Part shown: one piece after another, positions 8,102 to 16,284 of the stretch
Layout of the letters: every line of letters starts with the position of its first letter
How positions within the stretch are numbered: position 1 is the stretch's first letter
Assembly (NCBI GenBank): GCA_022732315.1
Contig: JAIJUV010000011.1
Coordinates: forward strand, 1 to 35,296
From: Prevotella sp.
Lineage (GTDB): Bacteria > Bacteroidota > Bacteroidia > Bacteroidales > Bacteroidaceae
Length of the DNA stretch: 35,296 bases
Reading direction: 5' to 3'
The notes under the pieces: model-generated
Told to the model about the DNA's origin: nothing
What the model saw: the letters and a program-made list of their open reading frames with translations, nothing else
Databases searched by the model: none
Position numbers and translations under genes: made by a program

Positions 8102-10831
8102 TTAGAATATCTCTTTAATCGTCATCTGAGCAGTGCCACTGGTTAGATTATAGCTGATACCTTGCACATGAAAGGTCTTGCCAATCGCAGGATGTCGATA
8201 CAAATCGAATGGAGAAACATTACCGTGCTCATCCATCAGATTCTGTTCCATAACGACTCTTGGTTCATGCCATTCCTGCCAATAATCATTAACATAATGC
8301 TGTTCCGGTTTTGCCAGCTCACCGTTGCTACGATTATAAATACCCAGCAAACTCAACTCCGTAACAACATTCAGCGGTGCAGAAAGACTAATACCATTCT
8401 TTACACCAAGCGTCTTGCATTCTTCAGATGTCAAAGCGGTAGTAATTTTCATCTCGAGATCATCCTTGGTATTTACAAAATCTTCTTTCGTGTCACTCAG
8501 ATATATCAGATCGTTCTCCGCGCCATCACTGCCAACTTTTCCATGATCGCTTACAACCTTTACCTCAAGCTCTTCCAATAAGATGTCGCTCACATGGGAG
8601 AGAATCGGCTTCGTATTGCTCGACCACTTGGTATGCCGGAAGGCTGTAGGATGTCGCCGGGTAATCTCTTCCCACACACTATTGACGGGGCCGAGGATAA
8701 TGAACTTAACAGCACCATGTACCTTGTCGGTCATGCGAACCGGAATGGCGGTCCCATCCGCATCCACACTATCTGTATATCTCAGATTATTCTGTATGGA
8801 AAACTCCGTACCAATGATTTTATCCCCAATCTTAGGGTCGAAACCAACAGAAAAACTCTGCTGATAATATTCATCGTCAGAAGAGCATTCCTCCCTGGTC
8901 TTATACTTTATCCAGACATAATCAGACAGCTGCCCGTTACCTGTCCCTGCCACCTTGTCGCTTCCTAGAAACTGCCCTGGACGTTTTTCGACTACGCATT
9001 TATCACCTATTATCAACATACACTGAATCACGCCGACCTTCGATAATTTGTCCGTACTGTCACCGAACGCACTATATTTGAATTCAAACTCCTGCGGACC
9101 TTCACCCGTAAATGGCATAAATCCACCATCATTCTTCTTATCCATAGCGTCATCTGACACTACCTCGTTTCTCCAGCTCTTCGTTTTCCAATATCTGCGC
9201 GTGTAATAGCGGCCGTCTCCGTCATTGCGACTTGGCACAGTATTATGCCAGACATAAACCTCGTTAGGTTTACCAATTATGCCAGACACCCAAGGCTTGT
9301 TTTTTAGGTCATAATAATTAGCAGTCATCCTCATTAGTGGATTCATTACCATTTTCCCTGAAATCACAATATAATTGGTTGTATTTCCGTCGCTTGGCGA
9401 GAACACACCGCCAACCTCATTGCCTACATATTCTGCGCATGGTATCGCCTCTAAGAGGTCCGAGTCATTAGGATAGAATTCGCTTTCTCCATCCTTGCCA
9501 TTGCCATTTACGCTTATTACTAGATAATCGGTCATGGATATTTTTGACACGAGCGAATTGTCCTGTCCGCCGCTCGTCTTCTTAACACTACCAACAGATA
9601 ACAGCATCGAGGCGCCTGGCACAGTTCCCAGATAGTTTACGGCATCCTGTTGATTTGAACCCTGACATAAGTCCTTTACAAGATCTTTTTTCTTAGCTCC
9701 ATAGAAGCGCCAGTCCTGACATTTCCTTACTTGGACATACCAATCGACCACCGAACCAGCATCATAACTAGTACCACCATGCCCCACCAGCTCGGAAAAT
9801 CCATTATAGGCTCTTTTACCCTCACCATCGGAAGCATACTCTGTCATATACTTCTGCATGCCGAGAAACGCATTACACAACGCATCACTATCGAGTGGAC
9901 TTTTGACGACATTCTCCATTTCTTTCACATCAGCTGTCAGCTTGAGTTGGTTATACGTCTCCGCTACGCTAATTTGCGTATCACAGTCTGCTACGATAGA
10001 TGTAGTAATATCTAATATCTTAGGATCGATGAACAAATTATCAGCACCCTTGAGATTATGCCACTGTTGAGATTTGCCGCTCCTGATTGTCTCCCAGGAG
10101 AACAGATAGAGACTTAATCCATCCTGTCTTATATGGAGATTGAGATATCTCAGAATCTCAGTCAATACATCCTCCTGAGTCCAGACATCATCCTCCTCAT
10201 CACCCAGAAAGAGAAGCTCCGAAATACTAATATCCTGTAGTATGGAATACTGTTTGTCCTTTCTCGCGGCCACATATTTGCTACCATCATAGTATAATGG
10301 CATATCATGACCGCCGAGAATATCAATACCATCCATCACACCATTCAGTATATCCATCACGATATCATGGAAGGTACGCTGCTGCGCCTCTGCCTTTACC
10401 TTATTATATAGTACTAAAGGCGAACCGACATTCTTGTATTTTGAATACTGAAGGGCTGAGAGTGCATCCACACAAGTCAGTTCTACTTCATCCTCACACT
10501 CATTATATCCCTGCGAGAAAGTCTGAGGTTCGATATATCCGGCAAATAGGCATTTTGTTCCCCGATAGATATTCACCACAGCATCCCTACATGACCCCGA
10601 GAAAAATTCTTTTATATAGTTCTTACAGAGCAAGCGGATAGAAGCCTGCGAACAGAGTAGATGGTCGAACGTATCATTCACCTGCGAGGTAATTTCCACT
10701 GGGTCATCAGAGAAGGTGATTCCACTACCATCGCCGCCTATCTCCACTTTCTCCGATCGGTCTCCTCGAATAAGAATATAAACGGAGATTTTCTCTTCTA
10801 GCCTGTTATAATAATAACCGTGTATATACAT
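8102..10831 (-). CDS. Baseplate/distal tail hub-like protein
   Basis: 909 aa from the ATG at 10831. The N-terminal ~140 residues (RSEKVEIGGDGSGITFSD, ASIRLLCKNYIKEFF, NIYRGTKCLFAGYIEPQ, VELTCVDALSALQYSKY) look like the distal-tail/hub fold in which a baseplate component binds the tail tube end. The rest is beta-rich with few repeats. Its place directly after the tape measure is the usual place for distal tail or hub proteins. There is no recognisable peptidase or lysozyme motif. The structural role is well supported by position; the exact equivalent in Mu is uncertain. Confidence 0.6.
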   Translation of the reverse strand: MYIHGYYYNRLEEKISVYILIRGDRSEKVEIGGDGSGITFSDDPVEITSQVNDTFDHLLCSQASIRLLCKNYIKEFFSGSCRDAVVNIYRGTKCLFAGYIEPQTFSQGYNECEDEVELTCVDALSALQYSKYKNVGSPLVLYNKVKAEAQQRTFHDIVMDILNGVMDGIDILGGHDMPLYYDGSKYVAARKDKQYSILQDISISELLFLGDEEDDVWTQEDVLTEILRYLNLHIRQDGLSLYLFSWETIRSGKSQQWHNLKGADNLFIDPKILDITTSIVADCDTQISVAETYNQLKLTADVKEMENVVKSPLDSDALCNAFLGMQKYMTEYASDGEGKRAYNGFSELVGHGGTSYDAGSVVDWYVQVRKCQDWRFYGAKKKDLVKDLCQGSNQQDAVNYLGTVPGASMLLSVGSVKKTSGGQDNSLVSKISMTDYLVISVNGNGKDGESEFYPNDSDLLEAIPCAEYVGNEVGGVFSPSDGNTTNYIVISGKMVMNPLMRMTANYYDLKNKPWVSGIIGKPNEVYVWHNTVPSRNDGDGRYYTRRYWKTKSWRNEVVSDDAMDKKNDGGFMPFTGEGPQEFEFKYSAFGDSTDKLSKVGVIQCMLIIGDKCVVEKRPGQFLGSDKVAGTGNGQLSDYVWIKYKTREECSSDDEYYQQSFSVGFDPKIGDKIIGTEFSIQNNLRYTDSVDADGTAIPVRMTDKVHGAVKFIILGPVNSVWEEITRRHPTAFRHTKWSSNTKPILSHVSDILLEELEVKVVSDHGKVGSDGAENDLIYLSDTKEDFVNTKDDLEMKITTALTSEECKTLGVKNGISLSAPLNVVTELSLLGIYNRSNGELAKPEQHYVNDYWQEWHEPRVVMEQNLMDEHGNVSPFDLYRHPAIGKTFHVQGISYNLTSGTAQMTIKEIF

Positions 10832-10879
10832 AACCTACTAATGCTTTTATAATAATGTTATAATAATGTTATAATACTA

Positions 10880-13800
10880 TTATCTGATACGGATATTACT
10901 CCGCTTGCGATTACTTCTTGTCTCATTCGCTACAGAGCCCACAATATCTCTTCCCCGCAGGCGCAGGTTGATATCTATCGGTGTCTGGTCGTTCTCGACA
11001 AGGATACCCTGCAAGCGACCTGTAGAAGCCTTTACTCCTGGAGTAAATCCATCAGAGATTCCAGAACCAACCTGCGCAGCAGCTCCGTAGAGGGATGCGC
11101 CATTGGCGATTGCAAAAAGTCTAGCCTGCTGTGCTGCATTCAGGATCATCTCTCCCGAATTAACACGAACCAGGACATTATCACCGCTTTTCTGATTACC
11201 TCCAACAATACCACCTGTAGCAAACTTGCTTATCATACCAATAATGCTAGCCAACTGTGCTGCACCTGTTATACCGAAGGCAAGCCAGTCTATCCAGGTT
11301 TTGGTAGAAGCCATTGCCTGTGCAAAAGAAAGTACAATCTGACCAACAGCTGCCATCATCATACCAGCCTTAGCAGCCGCACTATCAGCACCAAGTTGCT
11401 GCATGGCAGCTCCAAGCGCAACACAACTCTCTCCGGCAACAGCAAGATCTTTAGCTGTAGAATTGGAAATTCCGTTGATAGCATGTAACTGCTGCTGGAC
11501 GTTCTGAAAGCTCGAGAGATTGATATTACCGAGAGATTGCAGTTTCTCCAGATCTTCTAGTCCTTCAACTTTAATCTCTATTGGTTTTAGCTTGAGATGG
11601 TCAATTTGCCCATCTATATCCGATAATATATCTTCAGCCTTTTTCTTTACCTCGATATCAGGAACACTTTCGATACCTAGCCTTACCTTCAGCATTCCTA
11701 ACTCCCTTTGCTTTCCTTCCATGGTCTTCTGAAGACTCTTGACGGCAGCTTCATTAGCCGAAGCATTGATTTTCTTCTGCAATTCTCTAATTTCCTCCTC
11801 ATAGAAATCAATACTACCCTCTAGAGCCTTCTCCTTCACTTCCGGCTTCGTTGTATTCGTCGTACCGCCTTTTGATGTATTGCCGGAAGATGGTGGTGGA
11901 GGAGTCGAACTATACCCGGCAGTATGCTTAAAGTTTATTTTCTGTCCATTCTTGACGATGGACTCCATTTGCTTTTTCACATTCTGCTGCTGGCGGTAAA
12001 GCGAAGTCATCTTCCTGTTAACCTCATCAAGCTGACTGGTACCCTCAATCTCAACTCTTTGCTTGACAGGAATAATCTTGCCATCACCAGCATCTATCTG
12101 ACCTACGGTCTTGGTTTCGGTTTTATTTTTCTTGCTATATTTCCTCAGCTTCCCGTTTTTATCATATTTAATATCGTGCTGCTGCTTAATGAGGTCTGCT
12201 GCCTGGTTGGCAAGTTCTCTCAACCTAATCTCGTTAATCATCTGGTTGCAGTACGCCTCGGAATTTGCCGTAAGAGCCTGATACCATTGTGATACGGTCG
12301 AATAATAGCCCATGGCCTCCCCATACTTGCTATTCATCTGCTGCACCAGAGTCTTCTCCTGTTCCTTGCTACCCTTGAAATCTTTGAGCTTGGCGATATT
12401 CAGCGACATTTCACTACGTACGGATGATATCTGCTGAGCAGTTTGCTCGTGCGCCTGCTTAGCCTTCTCTTCCGCTTGCGATAGGTCATTCACACTACTT
12501 GCTGCCTGGTCATTGCTAGCAGACAGATGATTAATCACTTCTGTAAGAGCAGCAATAGCTATTCCGACACCAGCTGTTATATACAGGCTTCTAATTGCCA
12601 GTTTTAAAGTTTCAGCGCTTACAGCTGCACCTGTAAAAGCAGCAGACACCACCTTACAGATAGGACTAAACATAGCTACAATCGCAGAAGTAACCTTAGA
12701 CGTAACTCCAAGATTAGTAATAGTCCTAGTCAGAGTCCAAGCTGCATTGGTAGTAATAATCATCTGAGATGCAAAATTTGCGTACGGCAGAGTATTACCG
12801 ATACTTCCCTGTATTACATCTGTGAATTCACCAAGCTTATTGTTCAGAAGTTGAATCTCAGCGCTTCCTGTACTACCCATGATGTCGAAGGCTTTACTAA
12901 CAGTTCCTGCGCTATTTTGCATTTCAGCAGCATTACTCCTGAATTTATCTGCCAGATTACCTACCAAAGGAGTAATAGCGCGAAGACTTTCCGCACTACC
13001 GAAAAGTTTGCCGTAGATTTCCTGTTCCAACATACCGCTCGATGCAGAGAATCGCTTTATATCTGTGCTAAGAGACTCAAGGAATTGTTGCATTCCACCA
13101 GCCGCCTTAATAGCCGCCGCATCAAACTGAATACCCATCTGCTGAGCCATTTCGGTAGCTTCGCTCGAAGGTTTAATAAGAGCCGTAAAAATAGCGGCAA
13201 GCTGAGTACTAACCTCTGCGGTATTTCCACTTACGCCGGTAAGTGTAGCAAATGAAGCCATCAGCTCATCTATCGACACTCCTAACGTCGAAGCTTGAGC
13301 CGTAACACGCGGCAAGGCTTGCGCCATCTGTTCGAACGAGGTAACACCGTTCTTTGCGGTTAACTGTATCTTGTCCTGTATCTCTCCAGCATTACTCCAT
13401 TCCAGTCCATAATTCTTGATAATGGTAGAAGTAACCTTTACCACTTCTCCTAGACTGGCAATACCTCCCACAGAGGATTTTGCCGAAGAACGGAGATAAT
13501 CAATCCAGTTGTCTTCCGGAACTCCATTCGAGATAACCTGATAAAGACCGCCTGCAAGTTCATCACGCGCAATCGGTATTTCATCGGCAAGTTCTGCTAC
13601 CTGTTGCTTCATTGCCGCGAATTCCTTTCCGCTCTTACCAGCCATGGTATTAGCCGCAGCCATGGCCGCTCCAAAAGTCCGGCTTTCCGCTGTAACCTGA
13701 TTAAGGTCACCCACCATCTGCTGGAAGGCATCAGTAACATTTCTCCACGCCTCCGTAATCTGATTGGTATTAATAAGTTTACCCTTCAAATCTTCTGTGG

Positions 13801-13915
13801 CTTCATTGACACTATTCACCACGTGTCTCAGGTTATCTACAGCAGTTGTGGCAACAACCACTCTATCTTTACCGTCTATATTGAGCCGAATGTTAAATTT
13901 TACCTCATTAGCCAT
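10880..13915 (-). CDS. Tape measure protein (TP901 type)
   Basis: 1011 aa. The N-terminal half carries the TP901-family tape-measure core: AAMAAANTMAGKSGKEFAAM, then ARDELAGGLYQVISNG, KNGVTSFEQMAQALPRVTAQ and SIDELMASFATLTGVSGNTA. Hydrophobic stretches follow at ~400-470 (SAIVAMFSPICKVVSAAF and later GVGIAIAALTEVI), then a long coiled coil at ~490-700. The C-terminus has the typical FATGGIVGG...NSGEMILNAAQQ motif. The protein sets tail length and is probably injected or released at infection. A ~1000-residue tape predicts a tail of roughly 150 nm (family rule of thumb). It follows the tail chaperones, as expected. Confidence 0.9.
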   Translation of the reverse strand: MANEVKFNIRLNIDGKDRVVVATTAVDNLRHVVNSVNEATEDLKGKLINTNQITEAWRNVTDAFQQMVGDLNQVTAESRTFGAAMAAANTMAGKSGKEFAAMKQQVAELADEIPIARDELAGGLYQVISNGVPEDNWIDYLRSSAKSSVGGIASLGEVVKVTSTIIKNYGLEWSNAGEIQDKIQLTAKNGVTSFEQMAQALPRVTAQASTLGVSIDELMASFATLTGVSGNTAEVSTQLAAIFTALIKPSSEATEMAQQMGIQFDAAAIKAAGGMQQFLESLSTDIKRFSASSGMLEQEIYGKLFGSAESLRAITPLVGNLADKFRSNAAEMQNSAGTVSKAFDIMGSTGSAEIQLLNNKLGEFTDVIQGSIGNTLPYANFASQMIITTNAAWTLTRTITNLGVTSKVTSAIVAMFSPICKVVSAAFTGAAVSAETLKLAIRSLYITAGVGIAIAALTEVINHLSASNDQAASSVNDLSQAEEKAKQAHEQTAQQISSVRSEMSLNIAKLKDFKGSKEQEKTLVQQMNSKYGEAMGYYSTVSQWYQALTANSEAYCNQMINEIRLRELANQAADLIKQQHDIKYDKNGKLRKYSKKNKTETKTVGQIDAGDGKIIPVKQRVEIEGTSQLDEVNRKMTSLYRQQQNVKKQMESIVKNGQKINFKHTAGYSSTPPPPSSGNTSKGGTTNTTKPEVKEKALEGSIDFYEEEIRELQKKINASANEAAVKSLQKTMEGKQRELGMLKVRLGIESVPDIEVKKKAEDILSDIDGQIDHLKLKPIEIKVEGLEDLEKLQSLGNINLSSFQNVQQQLHAINGISNSTAKDLAVAGESCVALGAAMQQLGADSAAAKAGMMMAAVGQIVLSFAQAMASTKTWIDWLAFGITGAAQLASIIGMISKFATGGIVGGNQKSGDNVLVRVNSGEMILNAAQQARLFAIANGASLYGAAAQVGSGISDGFTPGVKASTGRLQGILVENDQTPIDINLRLRGRDIVGSVANETRSNRKRSNIRIR

Positions 13916-13930
13916 TTTTGCGATATTTAA

Positions 13931-13962
13931 TTTGGATTATTGCGTCTTTTTTATTATATTTG
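13931..13962 (+). promoter_or_regulatory. Bacteroidota-type promoter for the small membrane gene
   Basis: TTTG at 13931-13934, exactly 20 bases, then TATATTTG at 13955-13962. This is a perfect match to the Bacteroidota consensus TTTG-N19-21-TAnnTTTG. Transcription would start near 13969, about 20 bases before the ATG at 13990. It points against the surrounding late operon, so the gene has independent expression. Confidence 0.75.
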
Positions 13963-13989
13963 CAGCGTGTTTAAAATAAAACGAAAATT

Positions 13990-14199
13990 ATGAAATACGA
14001 AGTAAAACCCAACACAACAAGAACCGCTATTGGTTTGATTTCCGTACTGAGCTTTCTGTTCGGTATGTATTTTTGCGACTTAGCCATGAGACATGGTTCG
14101 CCTTCATGGTTAGCAGAAGCCATGGTTTGGTGTCTCGCTGTCTTTTTCGTATCTCTTCTACTTTGGGGATTCATGACAATAAAAGACGACAATATCTAA
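13990..14199 (+). CDS. Small two-helix membrane protein, probable moron
   Basis: 69 aa. Two predicted membrane helices lie at ~13-29 (AIGLISVLSFLFGMYF) and ~41-62 (LAEAMVWCLAVFFVSLLLWG), with a short polar N-terminus and a charged C-terminus. It is the only plus-strand gene inside the minus-strand late operon, between the tape measure and the chaperone. It has its own consensus promoter, and the stop at 14197-14199 touches the end of the chaperone frame (14201). This is the arrangement of a moron: an autonomously expressed cargo gene that may alter the lysogen, for example by superinfection exclusion or envelope change. The function is not recognised, and a holin is an alternative given the two helices. 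Confidence 0.7.
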   Translation: MKYEVKPNTTRTAIGLISVLSFLFGMYFCDLAMRHGSPSWLAEAMVWCLAVFFVSLLLWGFMTIKDDNI

Positions 14200-14200
14200 G

Positions 14201-14536
14201 CTAATGTAATCCAGCCCTCTCCGCTGCCATCCTGTATCTTTCCATGATTTCCTCACGACTGAGCTTCTCTTTCACTTCTGGAATCTCAGTCTGCACTTCC
14301 TTATCCCAGGCAAACTGCATAATATCTCTAGCCTTGAGCTTATCCTTCGAGTAGGGTTGCAGGATGCACAGGCATTGCATTCTTACCCGTTCCCACTTGC
14401 CACGTTCCGCAGCATCTACAGCATCATGCCAAGCTTCGTACGCTGCATAGTATTCAGATGGGGTGCATCGACAAAAGTCATCCATACTCATCCCCATACA
14501 CCCCATAGCTATACCCAGAAGATGTTCCACATCCAC
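14201..14536 (-). CDS. Tail assembly chaperone, T-part (made by frameshift from the upstream gene)
   Basis: The listed region starts at a GTG (14536) with no convincing ribosome site, and the frame is open further upstream to the slippery site at 14581. The product is therefore most likely the C-terminal part of a ~219-aa fusion with the preceding gene (14563-14859), like lambda gpGT and the equivalent Mu-type chaperones. Residues such as MSMDDFCRCTPSEYYAAYEAWH resemble the T-domain of these chaperones, which helps recruit tape measure and tube subunits. It lies directly upstream of the tape measure, as usual for GT pairs. Confidence 0.7.
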   Translation of the reverse strand: MDVEHLLGIAMGCMGMSMDDFCRCTPSEYYAAYEAWHDAVDAAERGKWERVRMQCLCILQPYSKDKLKARDIMQFAWDKEVQTEIPEVKEKLSREEIMERYRMAAERAGLH

Positions 14537-14562
14537 CGGATCATCATTGCCCGATTCGGAAT

Positions 14563-14859
14563 TTACTGTTCCTCCTCGCTTTTTTTTTCATTCGCTTCAG
14601 CTATTGCGGAATTCCACTTAGCCATATCTGCCGGAGACACTAAGTCGCAGAACATCGTGAAGTCAATGGAGAATTCAACGTTATCGGCTCGGCAGGCGCT
14701 CGACACGCAGCACCACATAAGCGTTAACAGTTCTTCCATATCCTCCCAGTTCATCTGACTGACATCCTTACCGACAGTACGTTTGAACTGGAGCATCGCT
14801 CCCATAGTGAGGCGACAAGGAAACTCCTTGCCACCAACCTTAATCATGATCTTATTCAT
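14563..14859 (-). CDS. Tail assembly chaperone, G-part
   Basis: 98 aa (MNKIMIKVGGKEFPCRLTMG...). The N-terminal beta strand and the helical body (GAMLQFKRTVGKDVSQMNWED) are typical of small tail assembly chaperones. The ATG at 14859 overlaps the end of an open frame that extends from the tail tube gene (TAA at 14852-14854). This suggests translational coupling. A run of nine A's at codons 91-94 lets some ribosomes shift into the T frame. It should coat the tape measure during tail assembly and be absent from the virion. Confidence 0.75.
   Translation of the reverse strand: MNKIMIKVGGKEFPCRLTMGAMLQFKRTVGKDVSQMNWEDMEELLTLMWCCVSSACRADNVEFSIDFTMFCDLVSPADMAKWNSAIAEANEKKSEEEQ
14580..14588 (-). other. 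Putative -1 ribosomal frameshift site (A9 run)
   Basis: On the coding strand the run reads GAA AAA AAA AGC in the G frame, which contains the slippery heptamer A AAA AAA. A -1 slip continues AAG CGA GGA GGA ACA GTA and stays open to the stop at 14201-14203, fusing residues 1-93 of the G protein to 126 residues of the T frame. Purine-rich GAGGAGGAA follows at once. The geometry matches known GT slippery sites. Confidence 0.75.
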
Positions 14860-14935
14860 CCGTTTCAGATTCTAAAGACGTTTCACTTACGGCCGAAACC
14901 GGGGATTCGTCATTCCCGGCATCATCGGTATTCAG
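14855..14935 (-). other. Open in-frame extension after the tail tube TGA stop
   Basis: After the tail tube stop TGA (14936-14938), the same frame stays open for 27 codons. They encode an acidic Ser/Thr/Glu-rich tail (LNTDDAGNDESP...SETDE) and end in TAA at 14852-14854. That TAA overlaps the chaperone start in the configuration ATGAATAA. The coupling and composition look like coding sequence. It could be a UGA-readthrough domain, the remains of a longer tube gene cut by a nonsense mutation, or a sequencing error. Confidence 0.45.
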
Positions 14936-15394
14936 TCATGCGGTTGCTGTCCCCTGCAAGCCTGTGCCGATTTTTTCAACCTTACCACAATTCTCAAGCT
15001 GTACACTGTACTTCGCATCCTCACCAGCCTGCGCATCGAGATCGAGCGAAGTAATGATGTACTTACCCTTATACTGTCCGGCAGTCTTGCCTTCACGACC
15101 ATCACCCTCTCGAACAGAATAGGTTCCCTCGACAGGAGTTCCTGCCAGCTGGAGATCCTTCAGCTGATCATAGGTAGGCATTTCTGCATTGCTACCCGTC
15201 AGCACGACACCATCAGCGCTGATACTCTCAGAGAAGCTCTTTACATACTTCTCCTTCCACTTGCCTGCGGAAGCTTCCTTTGTTACACGCTCGCCAGTCT
15301 CTGTGCTGGTTGTAATCTTGCACCCGGTACTGTAACCCAATGCCTTACCCCCAACTGAAAGAATAAGGTCTGTTCCGTCTAATACGTTACCCAT
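14936..15394 (-). CDS. Major tail tube protein
   Basis: 152 aa from the ATG at 15394. An upstream start at 15469 would lie inside the lipoprotein gene and add an unlikely N-terminus. The sequence GTDLILSVGGKALGYSTGCK, then TKEASAGKWKEKYVKSFSES and NCGKVEKIGTGL, is characteristic of TP901/phi13-type major tail proteins, which stack as hexameric rings to form the tube. It starts 16 bases inside the end of the upstream lipoprotein gene and precedes the chaperones and tape measure, the standard tail order. The stop is TGA, unlike most late genes here, and is followed by an in-frame open extension. Confidence 0.8.
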   Translation of the reverse strand: MGNVLDGTDLILSVGGKALGYSTGCKITTSTETGERVTKEASAGKWKEKYVKSFSESISADGVVLTGSNAEMPTYDQLKDLQLAGTPVEGTYSVREGDGREGKTAGQYKGKYIITSLDLDAQAGEDAKYSVQLENCGKVEKIGTGLQGTATA

Positions 15395-15981
15395 ATTTTT
15401 TTTCTGATTAAATACATTAAAAACAAGCAGGCCATAATACCTGCGATAATAAAAAACAAATCCAGGCAAACGCCGTTAGGAGGCTTTTTCTGCTCCGTTC
15501 TAGCATTGTTGCTATACGACATTTCCATCTGCCTGCTAAGCAGACTTACCTGGTTTCGTAAGGAGTCTCGCTCACTCTCATACCGAAGGCACAGCTGCTG
15601 CAAGCTGTCACACGATGCCTCTACGATGATCGTTGGCATTTCGCCACCGTCATTCGGCTGTACGTACGCCTTCACGTTAGCACGGCCATGCTTACCGTTA
15701 TAGCTTGCGCCCTGCGGCAGAGAGAGAAGATTATTCATCGGAATGCTCAACCGAACCGTGTCGCTCGCTATCGGCTGGGACCACATCGCCATTGTCTTCA
15801 CCTGGCTTACCATCTGACTCAGACTTTGGCTTGCACTGTCGGCGCTTTGTACGCTTTGCACCAGGTTCTGTTCCTTCCTGGTCGTCTTCGTCGTGGCGCA
15901 GCTCACCACTGACAGGGCAGCTAGCACGATGAGGACAAAGCTGAATAGCCTCAATAGCCCGCGTGAGCCTATTAAGTGCAT
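15379..15981 (-). CDS. Spanin-like lipoprotein with C-terminal membrane helix
   Basis: 200 aa from the ATG at 15981 (MHLIGSRGLLRLFSFVL). That start gives a clean lipoprotein signal ending LSVVSC, with the lipidated Cys at ~28. A Gln/Ser-rich periplasmic region follows (VQSADSASQSLSQMVSQV), then a helical segment (SERDSLRNQVSLLSRQMEM) and a C-terminal membrane helix at ~174-192 (FFIIAGIMACLFLMYLI). An outer-membrane lipid anchor plus an inner-membrane C-terminal helix is the plan of a u-spanin such as T1 gp11, which fuses the membranes at lysis. It overlaps the upstream coiled-coil gene by 251 bases in another frame, as Rz1 does in Rz. It sits next to the endolysin. Confidence 0.6.
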   Translation of the reverse strand: MHLIGSRGLLRLFSFVLIVLAALSVVSCATTKTTRKEQNLVQSVQSADSASQSLSQMVSQVKTMAMWSQPIASDTVRLSIPMNNLLSLPQGASYNGKHGRANVKAYVQPNDGGEMPTIIVEASCDSLQQLCLRYESERDSLRNQVSLLSRQMEMSYSNNARTEQKKPPNGVCLDLFFIIAGIMACLFLMYLIRKKIWVTY

Positions 15982-16231
15982 AGCGGGTGCGGGCGTTCTC
16001 CTTGTTGAGTTCCTCGATAGCCTTTGCATTATCTTCTGCTGCATCATTCAGTTCTTTTTGTTTTGCCAGGAGTTCCTTGCTCACGTCGCCATACATCTCC
16101 TTGAATGTGTCATGTATGCGCTTCGCCTGCTCAGCCTCCTTCACCTTTCGATTGGCTATCCAGGCGATGGCAGTACCAATGCCGCCCGGTAGGATAGCCC
16201 ACTGCAGTATGTTTAGTATGATGTCTGTCAT
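15731..16231 (-). CDS. i-spanin-like membrane coiled-coil protein
   Basis: 166 aa. The N-terminal membrane helix at ~7-26 (NILQWAILPGGIGTAIAWIA) is followed by a long charged coiled coil, ~28-95 (HDTFKEMYGDVSKELLAKQK, EDNAKAIEELNKENART). A short Cys motif (CPHRASCPV) comes next, then a very polar low-complexity tail. The plan matches an Rz-like inner-membrane spanin. The C-terminal third is encoded in the same bases as the lipoprotein gene, so its low-complexity composition probably reflects the overlap constraint. It lies 53 bases downstream of the endolysin. A pinholin or antiholin role is less likely but possible. Confidence 0.55.
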   Translation of the reverse strand: MTDIILNILQWAILPGGIGTAIAWIANRKVKEAEQAKRIHDTFKEMYGDVSKELLAKQKELNDAAEDNAKAIEELNKENARTRYALNRLTRAIEAIQLCPHRASCPVSGELRHDEDDQEGTEPGAKRTKRRQCKPKSESDGKPGEDNGDVVPADSERHGSVEHSDE

Positions 16232-16284
16232 CGCCTTTCAAACCTTTCTTAACCTAATAAACTATCAACTATTACTGAAAAAAT

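Noticed and set aside
14936..14938. Phage-wide UGA recoding
   Set aside because: Several other genes end at TGA in normal fashion (26380, 26918, 27401) and most late genes end in TAA or TAG; only local readthrough is considered.
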